Shown here: piece after piece, positions 1-9,732 of the stretch
Position numbering within the stretch: the first letter of the stretch is position 1
How the letters are laid out: every line of letters begins with the position of its first letter
Assembly (NCBI RefSeq): GCF_000186865.1
Contig: NW_008705562.1
Span: 1,925,056-1,989,055, forward strand
Direction of reading: 5' to 3'
Source: Aureococcus anophagefferens
Taxonomy: Eukaryota > Sar > Pelagophyceae > Pelagomonadales > Pelagomonadaceae
Length of the DNA: 64,000 nucleotides
The notes under the pieces: generated by a model
Database searches by the model: none
What the model saw: the letters and a program-made list of their open reading frames with translations, nothing else
What the model was told of the DNA's origin: nothing
Program-made: the position numbers and the translations under genes

Positions 1-76
1 CGCCTCCGCCGTCGTCGGCCGCGAGTTGCCACAAGCAGCCGATAGATGCAGCCGATTGAGGTAAATTGAAGGCCAT
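1..76 (-). CDS. 5' end of an unidentified gene, cut by the left window edge
   Basis: An ATG on the minus strand at 76 opens a frame that runs without a stop to base 1 and gives about 25 residues, beginning MAFNLPQSAAS and ending in an Asp/Gly run. The gene would lie in tandem downstream of the OvoA gene, whose stop is about 300 bases away. The stretch is too short to recognise a family, and an open frame of this length is not surprising at this GC content, so it is only a candidate start. Confidence 0.25.
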   Translation of the reverse strand, partial: MAFNLPQSAASIGCLWQLAADDGGG

Positions 77-378
77 CTTGAAGGCAAGACCTCTTGGCCG
101 CTCACGGTCGCGCCGCAAGACTCGCCGCAACGGGGGGGGGGACCCCCGAGGGATTGCCGCGACCATACCAGAAGTTCCTGCGCACGTCACTTAGCGCCCG
201 GCGGGACTCTTCGCCAGGGCGGTGGGAAGCGGAGGTCGGGGGCCAATTCACCATCGCGCGCTCTTCGCGCGATCGTCAATCCGCACGGAGGGGGAATTCG
301 TGGGGCTCGCTTCGCCCGGCCGCGGCGGCGGCGCCGGTGGGGCGCGGCGGCGGCGGCGGGCGGGACTCGCGGCGCGCT
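77..378. other. intergenic, 302 bases
   Basis: No gene is seen here. The stretch has a run of ten G at 131-140 and short direct repeats (gcagccgat twice near 36-55, ttgaaggc twice near 66-87). It should hold the OvoA 3' untranslated region and the upstream region of the partial gene at the left edge. No polyadenylation signal could be pointed to with confidence. Confidence 0.4.
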
Positions 379-2999
379 CTAGCCGGTCTTGCGGAAGAGC
401 ATGCCGTGGGAGACGATGAATTGGAACTTGCGCGCGTGGTCGCGGATGACGAGCGCCTCGGGCGTCTCCCTCTCGAGGTCGAAGCCGTTGGCCTTCATCT
501 TCGCCTCGAGGGCCTCGGGCGAGAGCCACGACGCCTCGGGCGTGTACTCCTCCATCCAAGAGAAGGGGCTGACGATGTAGACGGCCCCGCCCGGGTTCAC
601 GAGGCCCGCGCCGAGGCGGTCGAGGAACGCGGCCGGGTCCGGGAGGCGGCAGAGCAGGTTCGCCGCGAGGACCGCGTCGAAGCCGCCGAGATCCGCGGGC
701 AGGTCGCAGGCGTCGGCCCTGCGGAAGCTCAGGGCGCCGCTCGACGCGACGGCCGCCGTCGCGCGCGCGCCGCGGCCGCCGGCCTCGCCCGACCGCTCGT
801 AGCGGAGCTCGCCCGCGGCGTTGAGCTCCGCCGCCGCGTCGACGAAGGACTGCGCGAAGTCAACGCCGACGACGTCGCCGAAGGCGCCGCTCTCGGCCAT
901 GGCGAAGGCGCTGCCGCCGACGGCGCAGCCGACGTCGAGCGCGCGCGCGCCGGCCGCGGCGCCCGTCGCCGCGACGAGGACGTCCGCGCAGCGCCGCGGG
1001 AAGTCGAGCGCGTCGCGGAGGTCGTAGGACGCCAGGTCCGCCGCGGGCCCGTCGAGGGCGCCCGCGCCGCCGTGGTGCAGGTCCAGGTAGGCCGCGAGCT
1101 GCGCGCGCGACTCGTACTTGTGGCCGCCCTCCTCGCTCTCCTTCTCCCTGACGTACGCGGGCGGCACCCAGCCCGCGGCCCAGGGCGGCGGCGCGTCGTG
1201 GGACGAGAGCTCCGGGTTGGTCGTGCCGCGGACGACGCGGAAGCCGATCATGTTGTGGAAGTGGGGCCGGAAGTGGAAGCGGCTGAACAGCGACGCCTCG
1301 TTGCCCGTGGCCACGAAGGACCCGCCGAGGATGAGCGCGTGCTGGCCGTCGAAGCAGGGCGTCGAGAAGTCCTCGTAGAGGGGCGACGCTTTGAAGCCCG
1401 GCAGCGCCGCGAACCAGTCCTCGCAGTACTCCCAGCAGTTGCCCGCGAGCGACGGGAACGGGAGCCGCGCCTGCGCGCCCGCGTCGACGGCCGACGGCGA
1501 CCCGTAGGCGAGGCTCAGGTTCACGTCCTTGGCCCGGAGCTCCGGCGCGTCGAGCGCGACGGCGGCGTCGCGCGCCTCGTCGACGGCGGCGTCGCGGATC
1601 GACGGGCCGGCGCCCTCGGCGTCCGCGTTGACCTCGCGGAGCCGCGCGTACTCGGCCTCGCTGGGCAGCCGCAGGTCGCAGCCGAGCGTCGACGCGAGCC
1701 AGGCCGTGTAGGCCGCGGCCTCGTGCTTGTTGATCTCCACGGGGAGGCCCCGGGGCAGCGCCGACGTCTCCGCGAACGGGAGCCGGAGCGCGTAGTCGTG
1801 GAGGCCCTGGGGGCCCTTGGAGACCCAGAAGTGGGGCCACTTCGTGTTGCGGAAGGAGCGCCAGGCCCAGCCCTCCTCGGTCCAGTGCGCCGGGTCCGCG
1901 TAGCCGCCGGCCCTGACGAACTCGAGGAACTGGCCGTTCGTGACGGGCGTCCGCGCGCACTCGAACGCGGGCACGTCGATGGACCGCGACCCGTACTCGT
2001 TGTCCCAGGAGTAGGACCCGTGGGTCCGGGGCTTGCCCAGGGTCACGGTGCCCGCGGCGACGCGCCGGAGCTCGACGGGCGCGTCCTCGCCCTCGGCCCA
2101 CGCGGACGCGTGGTCCAGGGGCCAGTGGTCCGGGCGGCGCACGCACTCGAGCGGCAGCTCGCGGATCAGGGTCGTCGACGTCTCGAGGTGGATGCGCTCG
2201 TGCTCGCAGATCATGCCGAGGGACCAGACGACGGCGTTGCTGTCCGTCGGCGCGCCCGCGGCGAGCGGCGCGTCGAGCGCCGGGTGGTTCCGGACGACGT
2301 CGAGGTAGACGTCGCGGCACCGGCGCCGGTAGTCCGTGACCGCGCCCACGGTCGGCCAGGCCGTCTGGGGCGTGTCGAGGTCGTCCCAGGACATCTCGTC
2401 GACGCCCGTCTCGAAGAGCACCTCCCACCGGGGCACGACGCCCTCGGTGATCGCGCCGGCGACGCCTACGAAGCACGACGGTGACCGTTTTCCACCCGAA
2501 ATCTCTCGAACGTCGTCGCGGCCGCGGGACGCCGGGCGGCGCGGAGCTTGTTGATCGCGAGCGCGGCCGGGTGGCCGTAGTAGAAGATCATGGCGTGGCG
2601 CAGGCCGTGGGCCGGCGGCCGCACGAAGACGTCCTCGTCCTTGAGGCCGCTGAAGAGCACCTCCGTGAGCGCCCAGCCGTTCTCGAAGTAGGCCTCGAGC
2701 GCGGCGCGCAGCGCGGGCCCGCGGAGCCGCAGGTCCGGAGGCTTGAGCGACGACAGCGTCGCCGTCGCCGGCTCGAAGCCGGGGCAGGCCTCGGGCTCGA
2801 GGCCCGTCCAGTAGTCCGGGCACTGGCCCGGCGCCAGCGACGTCGGCGCCGCGGCCTTCTCGCTGAAGCGGCGCGCGAGCACCGGCAGCGCGCGGCCGCC
2901 TTGCGAGCCCAGCTGGCCGAGGCCCAGGGCGCCGCGGCGCGCGTTGAAGGCGAAGCAACTGGGGCCGCGCGCGAGCATCTGAATCGTCTTCACCGCCAT
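379..2999 (-). CDS. OVOA: OvoA: 5-histidylcysteine sulfoxide synthase with C-terminal methyltransferase (ovothiol biosynthesis)
   Basis: OvoA is a non-heme iron enzyme that joins cysteine to histidine with oxygen, making 5-histidylcysteine sulfoxide; its C-terminal domain methylates the mercaptohistidine to ovothiol. Exon 1 is 2999-2543 and exon 2 is 2465-379 (about 847 aa). Visible parts in order are an N-terminal domain with the iron-ligand pattern HxxxHxE (HERIHLE), a formylglycine-generating-enzyme-like sulfoxide synthase domain (GSYSWDNEYGSRS, GNCWEYCEDW, GGSFVATG, RPHFHNMIGFRVVRG), and a SAM-binding methyltransferase (LDVGCAVGGSAFAMAE). The first 45 residues are Arg-rich with an RRFS site before an acidic stretch, which suggests mitochondrial import (inference). 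An in-frame ATG at 3041 is an alternative start; 2999 is preferred because it places the presequence at the N-terminus. The gene diverges from a second methyltransferase across 112 bases. The single intron is a transposon-like introner. Confidence 0.93.
2466..2542 (-). mobile_element. introner element (short family A) forming the OvoA intron, 77 nt, GC-AG
   Basis: Read on the minus strand, the intron starts at GCGCCGCC and ends in ...CTTCGTAG, followed by GCGTCGCC, a 7-of-8 target-site duplication. Removing one copy plus the element joins INKLR to VAGAITEGVVPRW in frame, as expected for OvoA. The core TTCGAGAGATTTCGGGTGG and the start CGGCGTCCCGCGGCC are shared with the introns at 21713-21800 and 39075-39162. 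The donor dinucleotide GC comes from the duplicated target, and the acceptor AG from the element end. Confidence 0.82.
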
Positions 3000-3111
3000 A
3001 ATCGCAGATTCAGCGGCGCGGTGCCTGCGTTCTTGCAGCACGCGACTTCAGCCGACGAGATCGTGGAAGAGCTCTCACAACAGGCTTGATTGAAGCGATT
3101 GGTGAAGTTTT
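3000..3111. promoter_or_regulatory. short divergent upstream region shared by OvoA and a methyltransferase
   Basis: Only 112 bases separate the two start codons, so both 5' untranslated regions and promoters must lie within or across this stretch. No TATA box or other known motif stands out. Shared regulation of two SAM-using genes is possible but is inferred from position only. Confidence 0.35.
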
Positions 3112-3948
3112 GTGGCAAGGCGCATGCTCGCTCGAACTCGCACTGCGGTCCGCGCTGCGCTGCCCAGGACGCAGGCACGGATGGCCAGCGAGGCGGCGCA
3201 CTACGACGCCGTCGCGTCGCACTACGGCGAGGCCGACTTTTACAAGCGCGGCCCCTACAGGGATTGGCAGCTCGCCGTCATCCGCGCGGCGCTGCGCCTC
3301 GAGCCCGGCGCGCGGCTCGCGGACGTCGGCGGCGGCGACGGGGCCTTCGGGCTCGACTGCGTGCGCGGCGTCGAGGGCTGGGCCCTCGAGGTCGTCGAGC
3401 CGTCCGCGGCGATGCGCGGCGCCGCCGGGTCCGCGCCGGACGGCGTGACGTTCGCCGCGCAGGACGCCGTCGCCTGGGCGCGGGACGCGGGCGCGCCGCG
3501 CTGCTCGCGCCTCCTGCTCAAGGAGGTCGTGCACCACGTCGACCCCGCGGCGCGCGCCGCGTTCTTCGCGGACGCGCGCGCTAACCGGCTCGCGGCCGGC
3601 GGCCGCGCGCTCGTCGTCACGCGGCCCCGGGTCGACATCGACTACCCCTTCTGGGACGCGGCGCGCGACGTCTGGGCCGCGCACCAGCCGTCGGAGGCCG
3701 ACCTCGCGGACGAGCTGCGCGCCGCGGGCTTCTCCGCCGTCGACGTCTCCGTCGAGGCCTACGCCATGGAGCTGCCGCTGGAACGCTGGCTCGACCTCGT
3801 CGCCGCGCGCTTCTGGTCCACCTTCGCCCACTTCGACGACGCCGCGCTCGCCGCGGGCATCGCCGACGTCCGCGCGCGCGCGACGCCGGACGCGGCCGGC
3901 GCGATCCGCTTCGAGGAGCGGCTCGTGCTCATCGACGCCCAGGTCTAA
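3112..3948 (+). CDS. SAM-dependent methyltransferase, class I
   Basis: A single open exon of 278 codons. The Rossmann-type glycine motif LADVGGGDGAFGLDC (about residues 70-84) is the SAM-binding loop. The following acidic residue in LEVVEPSAAM, the post-loop LLLKEVVHHV and the strand ALVVTRPRVDIDYPFW fit a small-molecule methyltransferase of the methyltransf_11/25 type. The first 23 residues are Arg/Ala-rich without acidic residues, like an organelle presequence; an internal ATG at 3181 (MASEAAHYDAVASHYGEAD) would give the core enzyme alone. The gene diverges from OvoA. The substrate cannot be named from sequence; a link to thiol-histidine metabolism is only suggested by position. Confidence 0.8.
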   Translation: MARRMLARTRTAVRAALPRTQARMASEAAHYDAVASHYGEADFYKRGPYRDWQLAVIRAALRLEPGARLADVGGGDGAFGLDCVRGVEGWALEVVEPSAAMRGAAGSAPDGVTFAAQDAVAWARDAGAPRCSRLLLKEVVHHVDPAARAAFFADARANRLAAGGRALVVTRPRVDIDYPFWDAARDVWAAHQPSEADLADELRAAGFSAVDVSVEAYAMELPLERWLDLVAARFWSTFAHFDDAALAAGIADVRARATPDAAGAIRFEERLVLIDAQV

Positions 3949-4274
3949 GCGTGGGTCCGTTTCTTTTTTCTTGTGTTCACGCTGGTTGCGGCTTTTTGGT
4001 TTGGAGCTCCGCAATCTGCGCCGCCCCAACATCGTTGAGTCCGCGGACGGCGCTGAGCCCGCTGCCGCCCGCGGCCATGATGATAGATTGTAAAACGCAC
4101 CAGAGCCTGCCGAAGGTTCGATAAACGTGCAATTGCGGATCACGGATGCGGAGGAATTACGGGCAGCCCCGGCAGCGCGCCGTCCACATTGCGACTTCAT
4201 CATGAATTCATGATGCCCCTCGTCAAATAGCAGTTTTCGGCCCGCGCAACCAGCGGCGGCGGGGGCTTCGAACA
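3949..4274 (+). other. intergenic, 326 bases
   Basis: This lies between two genes on the plus strand and contains the 3' end of the methyltransferase and the upstream region of the SLC35F6-like gene. It is locally poorer in GC than the genes, with a T-rich tract at 3957-3970 and no open frame with family features. Nothing else was identified. Confidence 0.5.
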
Positions 4275-5588
4275 ATGGAAGCACCGCGCCAGGGTAGCTT
4301 GACGATCGAGCAGCCGCGCGCCGCGGACGACGGCGACGAGACGGTGTGCTGCGGCGTGTTTGAAAAGGACGACGAGGACGTCGAGTTCGGCTGCGTCGTC
4401 GGCCCCGTGCTGCTGTCCGTCCTCATCGTGGTCTGCGGCACCGCCAGCACGATCACGAGCAAGCTCCAGTACGAGGTCCGGTCCGCGGGCTTCGTCCAGT
4501 GCAAGTACCACGACGACGACGGCCACGCGGACGACGACCTCACGCGGCGCGAGTGCTTGTTCACCAAGCCCTGGTTCCAGACGCTGGTCATGAAGATCGC
4601 CATGTCGACGTGCCTCGGCATCTCCATGGTCGCAAAGTACTTCAACAAGCGCGCCAAGAGCGCGTCGCTCAACGCGGACCCGGAGCTCGGCGCGGGCCTC
4701 CTCGGCGGCGAGAAGCGGGCCGCGGGCGAGCCGACGATCAAGTCTATAATCTTCATCGCCATCCCCGCGCTCACGGACCTGCTCCAGACGGTCCTGAGCC
4801 AGGCGGGCCTCATCTGGGTGAGCTCGTCGGCGTACCAGATGACGCGCGGCTCCGTGATCATCTTCACCTGCGCGCTCTCCGTGCGCTACATGGGCAAGAA
4901 GATGGAGTCCGTCCACTGGGTCTCCGTGCTCATCGTCTGCCTCGCGATCGTCGTCGTCGGCGTGAGCGGCGTCTTCGGCGCGTCCGACTCCGGCGGCGCG
5001 TCCGCGGGCGAATACATCCTCGGCCTCATGCTCATCCTCCTGGGCCAGGTCGTCGGCGCCGTGCAGTTCGTCCTCGAGGAGTGGCTCATGAACGAGTGCG
5101 ACGTCACGCCGACGCTGCTGGTCGGCTGGGAGGGCGTCTGGGGTATGGGCTACTTCCTCATCCTCGCGCCCGTGCTCTCGTACACGCCGACGGTCAACGA
5201 CGACGGCGAGCTCGCGTCCGCGTCGACGATCTGGCACGAGAACTTCGCCGAGACCTGGGACCAGCTCAAGAACTCGACGGACCTGATTATTCTGACCATC
5301 CTGTCGATGATCGCGCTCCTGGTCTACAACCTCGTCGGCAACATGGTCACGAAGCAGCTCTCCGCGATCATGCGCTCCATCCTCGAGTCGTGCCGCACGC
5401 TCGGCGTCTGGATCACGTCCATCGTCATCTACTACGGCTGGCACGACTCCAAGAGCGGCGAGGAGTGGACGAACTGGTCCTACCTCGAGTTCGTCGGCTT
5501 CGTCCTGCTGGTCTACGGCACGGTCGCGTACAAGGAGATCCTGCCCATCCCGGGCATCTCCAAGCCCGCGCCCCAGGTCGAGCAGTGA
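4275..5588 (+). CDS. SLC35F6: SLC35F6-like transporter (drug/metabolite transporter superfamily)
   Basis: A single exon of 437 codons encodes a polytopic membrane protein with about ten hydrophobic segments from near residue 38 to residue 425. The segment VSSSAYQMTRGSVIIFT (about residues 180-196) matches the conserved SLC35F6/DMT motif in which a stacked Ala/Ser-Tyr-Gln-Met-x-Arg-Gly precedes a long helix. The following SVRYMGKKM, and the LEEW-MNECDV stretch after the seventh helix, also fit. Family members are found in lysosomal, mitochondrial or Golgi membranes, and their substrates are mostly unknown. The 39-residue N-terminal tail is acidic and cytosolic. A degenerate copy of the 3' coding part lies at 9733-9782. 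Confidence 0.85.
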   Translation: MEAPRQGSLTIEQPRAADDGDETVCCGVFEKDDEDVEFGCVVGPVLLSVLIVVCGTASTITSKLQYEVRSAGFVQCKYHDDDGHADDDLTRRECLFTKPWFQTLVMKIAMSTCLGISMVAKYFNKRAKSASLNADPELGAGLLGGEKRAAGEPTIKSIIFIAIPALTDLLQTVLSQAGLIWVSSSAYQMTRGSVIIFTCALSVRYMGKKMESVHWVSVLIVCLAIVVVGVSGVFGASDSGGASAGEYILGLMLILLGQVVGAVQFVLEEWLMNECDVTPTLLVGWEGVWGMGYFLILAPVLSYTPTVNDDGELASASTIWHENFAETWDQLKNSTDLIILTILSMIALLVYNLVGNMVTKQLSAIMRSILESCRTLGVWITSIVIYYGWHDSKSGEEWTNWSYLEFVGFVLLVYGTVAYKEILPIPGISKPAPQVEQ

Positions 5589-5653
5589 GCCGCCCTCGCG
5601 CGAATTTTATGTGCTCGTTAGCGATTGTGGGGGGGGCGGAGCGTGACGAGGCG

Positions 5654-5661
5654 TATAAAAG
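5654..5661 (+). promoter_or_regulatory. TATA-box-like octamer between two convergent genes
   Basis: The sequence TATAAAAG lies in the 181-base spacer between the stop codons of the SLC35F6-like gene and the protease gene. It is a perfect match to a core TATA element, with a G-rich flank. No sense gene follows on the plus strand before the antisense protease gene, so if it is used it would drive a non-coding or antisense transcript. It may be chance. Confidence 0.25.
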
Positions 5662-5769
5662 GGGGCGAGCGCGAAATCGGACTGCCACGGCGTCGTCCGA
5701 GTCCGCGTCATCGAGTTAATTTGCACGGCGCGGCGCCCGATTCCCGAGGACACAACTACCTTAAGGGGC

Positions 5770-8700
5770 CTACTCCTGCTTCTTCGCGAGGCACTTCTCC
5801 TCGCTCTTCTTCCACTTGCAGCCCGCCTTTTTGCACTTTTTGGATTTCTTCTGCTTCGCGCAGTCCGCGCACTTCTCCTTCTTCGCGTTCCACGCGCAGC
5901 CGGCCTTGGTGCACTTCTTTTCCTTCTTCTGCTTCTTGCAGGAGACTCCCGAGGAGGCCACGCACTGCCCCTTCTTCCACTCGCAGCCGCCCGCCTTCTT
6001 GCAGGGCTTCTTCTCCGCGTTGGACCCGCACGTCTTCGAGTGGCACTTGTTCGTCTCGTCCCACTGGCACAGCGTTTGGCCCTTCTTTTCGAACTTGAGG
6101 CACTTCTTCTTCTTCTTCTCGAGCTTCTTCTTCTTGCAGGGGTCCTTCTTCCCCGTATCACCGCCGCTAGCCGCGAAGCCGGCGGTCGTCGTCGTCGCGC
6201 CGACGACCGCGCCAGAGTCGCCGCCGCCGCCGATAACGACGACGTCCGCGAACGCGTCGGCGGCGTCGAGCGCCTCGGCCTGCGCGACGACCTCCTCCGC
6301 GACGGCCTCCGGCGTGAGGTCTCTCGCCAGTATCTCGTCGATCTCGTCCGCGTTCGAGGCCGACGCCGCGTTCACGAAGAACACGACGACGATGACGCCG
6401 TCGATCGTTTCGATCGTCACCTCGACGTCGCCCGCATCCACGTCCGCGCCCGCGATGGCCGCGACCGTCGCTGCGAAGACGTCGGAGTTGTCGACCGCAT
6501 CAGCGAGGGTCATGCCGCCGATGTCGAGCTCGCCCGCGACCCCGGGCGGCGCCGCGGGCGCGGGCGTCGTCGTCGTCGTCGTCGCGGGCGTCGTCGTCGT
6601 CGACGCGGGCGTCGTCGTCGTCGGCGCGGGCGTCGTCGTCGTCGGCGCGGGCGTCGGCTTGGCAGTTGGATCGGCGGACGGGTTGGGCGTCGGCGTAGAC
6701 GAGGCTGGCTCGGTCTCGGGCTGGGGCGTCGGCGCGGCCGTCGGCGCGGTCGTCGAGGCCGTCGGCGCGGCGGTCGGAGCGGCCGTTGGCGCGGCCGTTG
6801 GCGCGGCCGTTGGCGCGACCGTCGGCGCGGGCGTCGGCGAGAGGTCGCAATTCGGTGAGCACTGGGGTACGTCGCAGTAGTCCCAGCGATCCGGCCGCCC
6901 GTCGGCGCCCTCGGGCGCGTCCGCGTTGAAACACCACGCCCCCCCGCTTTTGCCGTCCGGGTTGCGGCAGAAGTTGTGGTCGCCGAGGCCCGTGTTCGGG
7001 TAAGGGTTCCCCCCCCCGCACGCGAAACACATGTCGTTGGAGGAGAAGTCGTCGTCGTCGAACAAGCCGCACCAACTTGGGTTGCCCTGGTACGCGGCGC
7101 AACCGTCGCCGTCTTGGTCCGTCGCGCCGTAATCCGTGTCGAGATATGTGTGCGCGTTGGGTTGCTGCGACGTCCAGTACTGGCACGGCCGGCCCGTCCT
7201 ATCCTCTGCGACGAAGCCCCGGTAGTCGCTGTCGTCAGGATCATGGGCGCAGGGAGTCGTGCAATCCTCGGACGTCGGCGCGAACGTGCTCGTCGGCGCG
7301 TCGGTGCCTTCCTTCCGGCCGTAGACCTCGATCCTCCAAGACACGAGTTCGCCGTTCTGGTCGCCGTCGTCGTCGCCGTAGACAAAACCAGGATAGGCCC
7401 ACTCGGGGAAGCTCGAGCCATCCGTCGTGCCGCGGCGCTTGTCCGCGACGCGGAGCGTGAAGGGGCCCAAGTCCGCGGCTTCACCCCAGTGGCGCAGCGT
7501 CAGGTACTTCCAGTCGGAGTAGCGCGTGGATGCGTCGTACATGTCGTCCGTCAGGATGCTCGTCACGCCGTTCCGTTCGAGCTCGATCCAGAGTTCGCCG
7601 CGGTGGGGATGTTTGATCGTCACATAAACCACCACAGATTCGATGAGAAACTCCGCCTCGGGGACCTCGATTTCCGACTCGACCCAGTGCTCCGCGCCGT
7701 CGAAGTCGAGGATGACCGCTCCCTCGTGCTTCGCCGCCTCGAGCTTCTGCTCCTCCGGCCAGTTCGTCCAAGTCTGCGCCGCCCGCACCGCGGCGAGCGC
7801 GTCGACCAACCCGAAGCCGTACTTGTAGCTGTGGCTCACGCCCGCGAGGTTCGTCGTCCACGAATCGTCGCTCGCGAGGTCGACGCGCTGCGACGTCGAC
7901 GCCAGGATGCCTTGGACGTCGCGCCACCCGAGTTGCGGGTTCGCCTCGAGCACGAGCGCCGCGACGCCCGCCACGAGCGGGCACGCGAACGAGGTGCCGA
8001 CTCCGATGTCGCCGCAGTCGCCGGTCGCGCCGACGACGACCGGTATGGCGGCGATCATGCCGTGGACGTCGTCGTGGTCGCTGGCGGGCGCGACGACGAA
8101 GGTCGCCGGGCCGCCCTCGCTGTACGAGGACTTCCTCAGGTCCCTGCCGACGGCGCCGACCGTAATCGCGAAGCGGTTGTTCATGTACTCGAGCTGCTGG
8201 TAGTAGCCCGCGTGCTCGTAGCCGTTGCCCGTCGCCCACACGTAGATCACGCCCTTGCCGCCGCGGCCCTCGGCGGCGCCCCGCTCGAGCGCGCGGAAGG
8301 ACTGCCACGCGTTGATCTGGACGCCGTCGCAGCTGGCGTAGAGGTAGTCGAACCTGCGGCACGCGTCCTCGTCGGACTCGAAGTACCACTCGCAGTGATC
8401 CGCGATCGCCGCGTGGCAGGCGTGCGAGACGGCGCTCGCCGTCCAGTCCTGGCCGGCGCACGACGTCGCGCAGAGGTCCGCCGCGGACTGCGCGGACCAC
8501 GCGTCGTCGGAGACGAACGGACACGCGTCGTCCGACGAGAGGCGCCGCTCGTCCGGGTTCGCGCCCATGCTTCGACACTCGTCCCAGCCCCACGAGTTCG
8601 AGCTCACGTCGACGGGGCGGTCGGCGTCGTAGATGGCCCGCGCGTCCGGGGTCGTGCCCCCCTCCCCCATGATCTTGCAGGAGGTGAGACTCGCGCCGTG

Positions 8701-9330
8701 GGCCACGCCGACGCCGCAGTGCGAGTTCGCGCTCCCGACGGCCAGCGACGCGCACGCCGTGCCGTGGCCGTCTTCGCCGCCGGGAAGGTAGAGGTCGCAG
8801 CTCGCCGGCCACTCTTCGAGCTTCGCGAGGTCGGGGTGCGACGCGTCCACGCCGTCGTCGACGATGTCGACCACGACGCCGGCTCCGGTGATGCCCATCG
8901 CCCAGACTCGCGGCGCGTTGATCGCCTCGAGGTGCCAGGCCTGCGCTTCGTAGTAGGCGTCCGCGTACGCGCTCGCTTCGCAGGTCGCGGGATCCGCGTA
9001 GTCCTCGAGCTCGCACGTGAACGCGGCGGTCCTCTCGCTCCACGGGAGGCCGTCTCGGAGAAGCGAGGTGCGCGTCGGCACGGCGTCCGCGGACGCGCAC
9101 ACGCCCTCCTTCGCGCAGAAGACGCAGTCGGCCGCGACGGCCCCGCACTGCTCGCACGTGACCGCGGAGAAGCACGGGTCGCAGTCGACGTCGCAGTCGC
9201 AGTAGCCTATGTCGACGTCGCACCCGGAGTCGAGCTGGTACGGGCAGTCGCACGCCGTGACGTCGACCGCCCCGGCGGAAGAGGCGACGAGCGCCAGGGC
9301 CGCGACGAGGCGCGCGGCGCGAGGCGGCAT
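5770..9330 (-). CDS. secreted kexin/subtilisin-like serine protease with P domain, kringle domain and Lys/Cys-rich tail
   Basis: One exon of 1186 codons. Parts in order: signal peptide (1-21); Cys-rich segment (24-80); peptidase S8 domain (about 125-515) with catalytic Asp158 (VDIVDDGVD), His189 (EDGHGTACAS), oxyanion Asn369 (WATGNG) and Ser447 (GTSFACPLVAG); a P-domain-like beta region (about 535-672), normally needed for convertase folding; a kringle-like domain (about 694-824, with HNFCRNPDG, GAWCF and RWDYCDVPQC) carrying an extra Cys-containing insert; a PTAAPT linker; a GGMT domain (about 905-1020) also present in the giant gene at 22.4 kb; and a tail of Cys/Lys repeats of the type CKKAGCKW. 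The catalytic set is complete, so an active secreted or surface convertase is likely. The kringle combination is unusual. The substrate is unknown. The gene converges on the SLC35F6-like gene. Confidence 0.88.
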   Translation of the reverse strand: MPPRAARLVAALALVASSAGAVDVTACDCPYQLDSGCDVDIGYCDCDVDCDPCFSAVTCEQCGAVAADCVFCAKEGVCASADAVPTRTSLLRDGLPWSERTAAFTCELEDYADPATCEASAYADAYYEAQAWHLEAINAPRVWAMGITGAGVVVDIVDDGVDASHPDLAKLEEWPASCDLYLPGGEDGHGTACASLAVGSANSHCGVGVAHGASLTSCKIMGEGGTTPDARAIYDADRPVDVSSNSWGWDECRSMGANPDERRLSSDDACPFVSDDAWSAQSAADLCATSCAGQDWTASAVSHACHAAIADHCEWYFESDEDACRRFDYLYASCDGVQINAWQSFRALERGAAEGRGGKGVIYVWATGNGYEHAGYYQQLEYMNNRFAITVGAVGRDLRKSSYSEGGPATFVVAPASDHDDVHGMIAAIPVVVGATGDCGDIGVGTSFACPLVAGVAALVLEANPQLGWRDVQGILASTSQRVDLASDDSWTTNLAGVSHSYKYGFGLVDALAAVRAAQTWTNWPEEQKLEAAKHEGAVILDFDGAEHWVESEIEVPEAEFLIESVVVYVTIKHPHRGELWIELERNGVTSILTDDMYDASTRYSDWKYLTLRHWGEAADLGPFTLRVADKRRGTTDGSSFPEWAYPGFVYGDDDGDQNGELVSWRIEVYGRKEGTDAPTSTFAPTSEDCTTPCAHDPDDSDYRGFVAEDRTGRPCQYWTSQQPNAHTYLDTDYGATDQDGDGCAAYQGNPSWCGLFDDDDFSSNDMCFACGGGNPYPNTGLGDHNFCRNPDGKSGGAWCFNADAPEGADGRPDRWDYCDVPQCSPNCDLSPTPAPTVAPTAAPTAAPTAAPTAAPTASTTAPTAAPTPQPETEPASSTPTPNPSADPTAKPTPAPTTTTPAPTTTTPASTTTTPATTTTTTPAPAAPPGVAGELDIGGMTLADAVDNSDVFAATVAAIAGADVDAGDVEVTIETIDGVIVVVFFVNAASASNADEIDEILARDLTPEAVAEEVVAQAEALDAADAFADVVVIGGGGDSGAVVGATTTTAGFAASGGDTGKKDPCKKKKLEKKKKKCLKFEKKGQTLCQWDETNKCHSKTCGSNAEKKPCKKAGGCEWKKGQCVASSGVSCKKQKKEKKCTKAGCAWNAKKEKCADCAKQKKSKKCKKAGCKWKKSEEKCLAKKQE

Positions 9331-9732
9331 GAGGCCGTGGCGCGCCTACGGGCGAGGTCGTCGTCAGGAGGGGGGTCGAGTTTCGGGAGGGGGTCGGGGG
9401 CGTCTGCCGCGGGACTCGCGACCCGGGACGATCGCTCCGCTCGACTCGAGCGACGATATTTTCGATCGACTATCGCCGCGCCAGGCGCCGGCCGTCTCCC
9501 CGTCGACGAGAGCGGCGAAAAGACACGCGGACGCCGCCGCGTGCGGTGCGGGGGGACCTCGGAGCGCCGACAAATTGGCTTGCTCAAGTCGCGTGGCGCA
9601 CCTCAAAGCCTTGATCTGCGGCAAAAATTTTGAGGCTTTTTAGGCTCACCGAGGCCTACCTCGCCTACGCCTACGCCTGCCCGCCCACCGCCACGTACGT
9701 CCGCCTTCATCGACACGGCTGGTGCGACTTAC

